This document shows, one piece after another, positions 58,985-64,000 of a DNA stretch of 64,000 bases (position 1 is the stretch's first letter; the number at the start of each line of letters is the position of its first letter). This DNA is from Rhynchospora pubera (taxonomy: Eukaryota; Streptophyta; Magnoliopsida; Poales; Cyperaceae): positions 4,269,190 to 4,333,189 of the forward strand of contig CM051459.1 in assembly GCA_028095005.1 (NCBI GenBank), in the 5' to 3' direction. The notes below the pieces were generated by a model. That model did not search any database. It saw only the letters and a program-made list of their open reading frames with translations, and was not told where the DNA came from. Position numbers and translations under genes: made by a program.

Positions 58985-61900
58985 GGTGAAATTGGGATTT
59001 TAAGTATTTTACTTGATCAGAGTTTGGTTGGGATAATTTATGGAGATAAGGGATGAAATTGGGTTATTTAAGTATCCAAAAAAGTCACCCAAAAAGAAAT
59101 TAGCAAACAAATTCTGGGTTAAGTAAATTAAAAGGGGTAAAGTGGGTCTAAAATTAGACAAACTTAGATCTGGAATAAGGAACAAATCAAAGTAGATATA
59201 AAGGGATATAGATACAAATCGAGCAGAGAGAAATTAGCGCGAAAGAGAAGCAAAGCTTCGAACTTAACACACTAAGAAAACCCCACTTCTCTAATATAAT
59301 AAAAATCCAGGATTACAAACCTTTCTAAACTCACCCAAAATGGAGATATGATAACAAAATCCCCACAAACCGCGCCAAATTCAGGCTAAAACGCAACAAC
59401 CGCGTCGACCCAACTCCTCCCAAGAGAACTCGATCGAGTCCCCAAAGTACGAAATCAGACCAAGCGACGAACTCGCAGCCAACACTCCCTTTTTGCTTCT
59501 CTTTTTTGTTTTCTTTCGGGGGTAAGAGAGAAGAGAGGCTATTTGTACAAGAAAAGAGAGGGACCGAATAGAAAAAACGCGTGAAATTAAATAATTTAAG
59601 CAGAGAATTTTGCCTTTTACGTGTTTCTCCTCTCGGCTAGCTTTTCTAGTTTTCTTTTCTTTTTTCCTTCGCTATCATTCGACAAATTTCTCTGAAGATG
59701 GAGTCAGGTAGAAGCGACGATTTGGTGGCGTATCATTTAATGCATACGTTGATTGAAATTTAATGCGTGCACCGACTGAACTGAAGTGACTGACCATACA
59801 TAGAATGGAATTTAACATGGACCAATTAATAAGAAGCATGATGACAATAAAACGGCTTTAAACTTGGTACAATATGGTGCCATTTTTTATGCTTTAATAA
59901 GCCTTTAACTGAAAAAAAAGGCAAAATCTAATTGTAAAAATTGATTAAAATATGTATATATTAATGAGGAAGGATTACTTAATAATCATTTAATTTGATA
60001 ATTTTGAGATTTTTAAAAAGATTGTTTGTTTTGAAACTCAATATTGTAAGCATGATCTAAAATTATGCCTCCTACCATATCAATAAAATATTATGATCTA
60101 CGTTATGTTTTGTCTTAATAAAATGACTTGGATTTTCAATGATATAAAATTAAATCTATCGAGGTTATAATTATTCGATTATTCATTTTGCATAGAACTT
60201 AAATATTAGACTATATATATGTGCATTTTTTAATTTATTTTCTTAACTTTTGTCTAGGAGATAGATTAAAAAAAAAGACGGATTTTGGTACTTTTATTTA
60301 TCTCCCTAATTTTGTTATTTTTTTTATACGATGTAAGACGAAAAGTACAAATTAAAAAAAATTACTCAGTTTCTATATATCAATTTTTATTTTCTTTTTT
60401 TCTCGAGAATATAATTTGATTTTAAGGATTTTGGAGATGAACTCAAATTAGGGATACAAAGGACTGCGAATTATGTAAGAAGTCAACTCAAGAAGATTGT
60501 TATGTATAAATATCTTTGACCGCATAAAAATATCCCAAATGAATAATTTCAAACCTTTAGCTGGTCAAGTAGATCAAGTACAAAAATTCAAATTCATCGT
60601 CTTAAGAAAAAATTGATATATTTGAAGGTTAAACACGTTTATCTTCTTAGTGGCTTAAGCTCATACTAGATTTACTAGATCAAATTTGACTTGGTTATTC
60701 TAATATTTCCGATTGCTTCACAATTTTACATATTTAAAAGAAATGTTTATCATCGGACTAATGAAACAGGGTTCAAAACGGTCTCAAAATAGCAGATTTT
60801 ATTCATAGTTTAGACAATAAATAGTAGACCAGGAGCAAGCAAATTGTGTAGAAAAGCTAAGGAATCGTGAAACGATACGTCGATACCTGTGGCCACAGAT
60901 AAAAAGACTTGATTTTAACGTTACCAAATTGGAACTAATAACGACCTACTACATAACCTAAGCATCATTGGAAGATTCAATTTTGGATGATCACGGAATT
61001 GGTCTCGTAAATTTTGGGAATGCTAGACTAATTGAAGGGTAGTTTCGAAAATATTCAATATTCATTGGAGGCGTTTGAGAGATATTTTGAGACCTGGGAT
61101 GACATGTGCTGCTTGGTGGTCTGCTTCGAAAGACGGTTCATTGTCTTTTTATTCTTTATTTATATTACCGTTACTATTTAAAATTTTCTTGTGGACCCAC
61201 CTCGTATCATGGGTTTTCTATGGCACGAGATTTATTATTGTTTTGTTTCCGAGAGGGACAATAAAATCAGTGATTTTGTGACTATAAGAGAATTCAATAA
61301 TAGTATATAGCAGCGATGTTTATAGTAGATATTCTTTAATATCTAACTTAAGAAGTGCATCAGGTATAATATTACAACTTAGGTGCAATATAGATGTTGC
61401 AAGATATTCCAGTCAACTATCTGAAAATAATTCATGGTATTGTTCTAATTTATTTTATATTTATTACTTGATGATTTTGCGATGGTAATTGATTTTATGA
61501 TTATAATATCTTAGTAGATTTAATTAGTAAAATACTAAATTATAGAGAATGACAAATAGATAATCGTATTGTAGAATGAAAGATCAATCAATGTTGTGTT
61601 TCCTCTCCGCATATATAAATAATGTACTTATCTGCAATAATCTCTAACAATCTCTAAACCGTCACAAACATAACTCCCTCGAATATATTCCTAATAGAAT
61701 TAGAAAAAAAATGATTTTTAAAAAAAAAGCTATATTAATTTTTATTGATACCAAATAAAAAGTACAAGGTTCTATTCATCAAGACTAGAAAAAACAATAA
61801 ATACACAAGTAAAATAATATTGGAAATTGACAACTTAATGTATCGTAACAACAAATTTTATAAGATATGTAACTAAAATTCGCATTTTTGTTATACAAAA

Positions 61901-63255
61901 AAAAATTACCAATCAGTGTTGCAATCTTAGATAATCCAACAATTATAATAGCTTTCAAGAATAGTTAAAGGAATAGTAAAAGAAAGACCATTAATTATAT
62001 TTTCTTTTTCTAATCTACTTGCTTCAAATAGTTTTCTATCATTAGTACATGACTAATGTTGATATATTTTTTTTTAAATCGCAATCATTACGGCTAGATG
62101 ATTATTTACGATTTGTGTTTCCAAAATACATTTTTCTGATACAAAGAAAATACTTACGCATGGTTGTCACACGAAAGAAATTCGCATTTCATCAACCAGC
62201 GCAGGGAACAAAGCTAGCTTTATTTGAAAAGAGAATATTTTTCCCATTAACAAGCGCTTGAGTGGGGCTTAAAAAACTCTACATGGTTCAACCGCTCTTT
62301 GGGTCGGTCATCCAAGTTGTACCCTAGTTTCCGTCATGAACGTGGCAATTTAAATTAAAAGACTTGCACGGACCAAATAAAATTGGTTTTATGTATTAGA
62401 AAATTTCAGGTTTCAAATAAACTATAGAAGATATCTCTATATGTTCTAATTCACAAATACAGAATATGATTTACGAATTTTAGGTAACATATTTTTTTTA
62501 TTTATTTGGGTGCTTTAATTAATTTCGGGAGTTTCGTTAATGCTATAATTCATTCTAACCTTATTTTAGCAAGTTTTTCTTATACTTAGTTGTTATGAAA
62601 AATTCATATCAATAGTACGTGTTAAACAATTTATATTGTAAGGAGAGTAAAAGTATGATCTCCATATCAGATTTTATGAATTGTGAACAAAATAAAAGTG
62701 CGTAAAAATAAATTCTTTTAGGAAAATTACTGATTTGATCAGATGGTTGTTAATTAGAAAATTTAATGATGATAATACTATTGTACTTTTTGACCAAAAC
62801 ATTACAAGTGATAAATTTTTAACTAAAAATGTAATGCATTAAAACAGGATTATTTTTTTTAAATATGGCAAATCATAATCTCAAATCTGAAACCATTTTA
62901 TATACAAAATTATTCCTACATCTAGAACCTGGAAAAATATGTTACTTATATTTGTGCTTTTTTGATGTATCTCTATCAGTTCCTATATTTTATTTAGGGG
63001 AATTGGGTGTCTCGAACGGCTGGTAAACAAATTGTTCCTTATAGAAATAAATTTTTTAATGTAAACTCGGAGAAATATCGAAAAATTGAGCTGTTGTGTT
63101 TCTAATAGGTGGGTGTAACGGTCATGACAGCAATTCAGGCGCTCCTAATGCCAAGTTGCCAACTGTATCTAGCTAAGCGGTTTTCGGGTTGCACACTTGC
63201 ATCCGGGTCCAGTACAGCCAATAGTCAAACCCATTTCAAATAATACTTCCAAAGT
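58985..63255. other. Gene-poor AT-rich region upstream of the GT14 gene
   Basis: The first about 600 bp (to 59600) probably hold the leader and promoter of the GT14 gene; it is relatively GC-rich with CT/GA stretches. The remainder is AT-rich with only short chance frames (61075-61281, 62049-62261). No RNA gene or element with clear ends was found. Confidence 0.5.
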
Positions 63256-63362
63256 GAGTGAAAGGTCGCAGGTTCGAAACCCGGCTGGAATCTTTCATAG
63301 ACATTTAATTTAAAAATAAGTTGGATGGTTTAAACCTCCAATTTATCTTAAAAAAAAAAAAA
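63256..63362 (+). mobile_element. 5'-truncated tRNA-derived SINE with 11-bp target duplication
   Basis: Contains a B box (caggttcgaaacccgg, about 63269) but no A box, and ends in an A run of about 13. A perfect 11-bp duplication, acttccaaagt, flanks it at 63245-63255 and 63363-63373. The 3' half (catttaattt.aaataa.ttgga) resembles the SINE at 20700-20844, so they are likely one family. Confidence 0.85.
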
Positions 63363-63936
63363 ACTTCCAAAGTTCATTCGGTTCAATTGAAAATTGAATT
63401 AAATTTATCGAACCAAGTTTTTCATTGGGCTTGCGATGTAAATAAACACGACTGAATAATTCATCAACCGATTTATAAACCGGACTAAATACATCGAACT
63501 TTAATTCATTTAACTAAAATTATGCGTTATGATATGAGTAATGCAACTAATGCTAGAATCAAATATATAGGACGTATAACACGATATTTAATTCATTATA
63601 ATATTGCATGAAAAATTTTAATTTATATTTTATAACTATAAATACATCTTTTGCTGCCCTTCAAAAACTATTAATACATCCTTTATCTTCATAAATTGTG
63701 CATCACATACTAACAAAATTTTATCAATATTTTGGTTGATTTGGTTTGTTCTGTTTATTTGAGTTTTTTTTTTGTCGAAGTCAAACTTTAAATAGAAATC
63801 CGAAGTTCTATAATTATTAAACTGAATAAAGCAAGCAACCGAATTATTTTATTCAAAATAAATTTGATTCAGTGTAAACCAAAACAACTAAACTAACCAT
63901 TTAAACACCTTTGAGGGTCTGCTACAGAAGGTTTGA

Positions 63937-64000
63937 ATGGAGGAGGAGGATGCGGGAGAAGGTGAACTGTCATTTTTCTGTCCAAAGAGTTCACTTGTTC
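63937..64000 (+). CDS. Possible start of an unrecognised gene (truncated by window end)
   Basis: An ATG at 63937 opens a frame (MEEEDAGEGELSFFCPKSSL) that runs off the window. Local composition is less AT-rich than the preceding 4 kb. Only 21 codons are visible, so this is weak. Confidence 0.25.
   Translation, partial: MEEEDAGEGELSFFCPKSSLV

Noticed and set aside
61075..61281. 68-codon hydrophobic frame
   Set aside because: No start context, splice sites or family similarity; flanking DNA is AT-rich with no coding bias.
62049..62261. Basic 70-codon frame, considered as an organellar insertion
   Set aside because: I could not match it to any plastid or mitochondrial gene, and it is too short to call.

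Overview
This is a 64 kb piece of a plant (flowering plant) nuclear genome. Genes carry GT-AG introns, intergenic DNA is AT-rich, and the protein families are plant-specific or plant-typical: a SUVH histone methyltransferase, a GRP23-type PPR protein, wall-associated receptor kinases, a SKIP17-type F-box protein and a GT14 glycosyltransferase. Two genes (GRP23-like and SKIP17-like) have GC-rich 5' ends that fade to AT-rich 3' ends. This is most familiar from monocots, but I cannot place the species.

Layout. (1) 1-1046: 3' part of a SUVH5/6-class H3K9 methyltransferase gene. (2) 2.9-5.2 kb: three small inverted-repeat elements, (TA)n tracts and a 3 x 153 bp tandem repeat. (3) 5.36-9.04 kb: a non-autonomous Helitron with both termini, carrying a RABH/Rab6 fragment and three phase-compatible exons of an unknown gene. 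(4) 12.6-14.2 kb: a two-exon gene for an acidic, probably tail-anchored membrane protein. (5) 15.3-18.3 kb: intronless GRP23-like gene. (6) 18.9-24.9 and 25.2-32.7 kb: a direct segmental duplication, each unit with one minus-strand WAK gene. The first copy is a pseudogene (one frameshift, two stops); the second is intact (748 aa). Insertions present in only one copy (SINE, foldback element, inverted-repeat MITEs, captured exon) can be read against the other copy. (7) 33.97-49.28 kb: an AT-rich satellite of about 172 bp with polarity switches and higher-order repeats, interrupted by two elements with solo-LTR structure and perfect 5-bp target duplications. (8) 50.3-54.3 kb: 12-exon SKIP17-like F-box gene whose predicted exon 10/11 junction makes a stop. 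(9) 56.7-59.0 kb: two-exon GT14 gene on the minus strand. (10) 59-63.9 kb: gene-poor DNA with a 5'-truncated SINE; a possible new reading frame opens at 63937.

The genes are not a functional cluster; they are independent housekeeping, regulatory and receptor loci. The most unusual content is repetitive: seven palindromic MITEs share one interior core but have different termini and often sit in (TA)n or (GA)n tracts, a foldback element has arms built of short tandem repeats, and a nucleosome-length satellite lies between genes.
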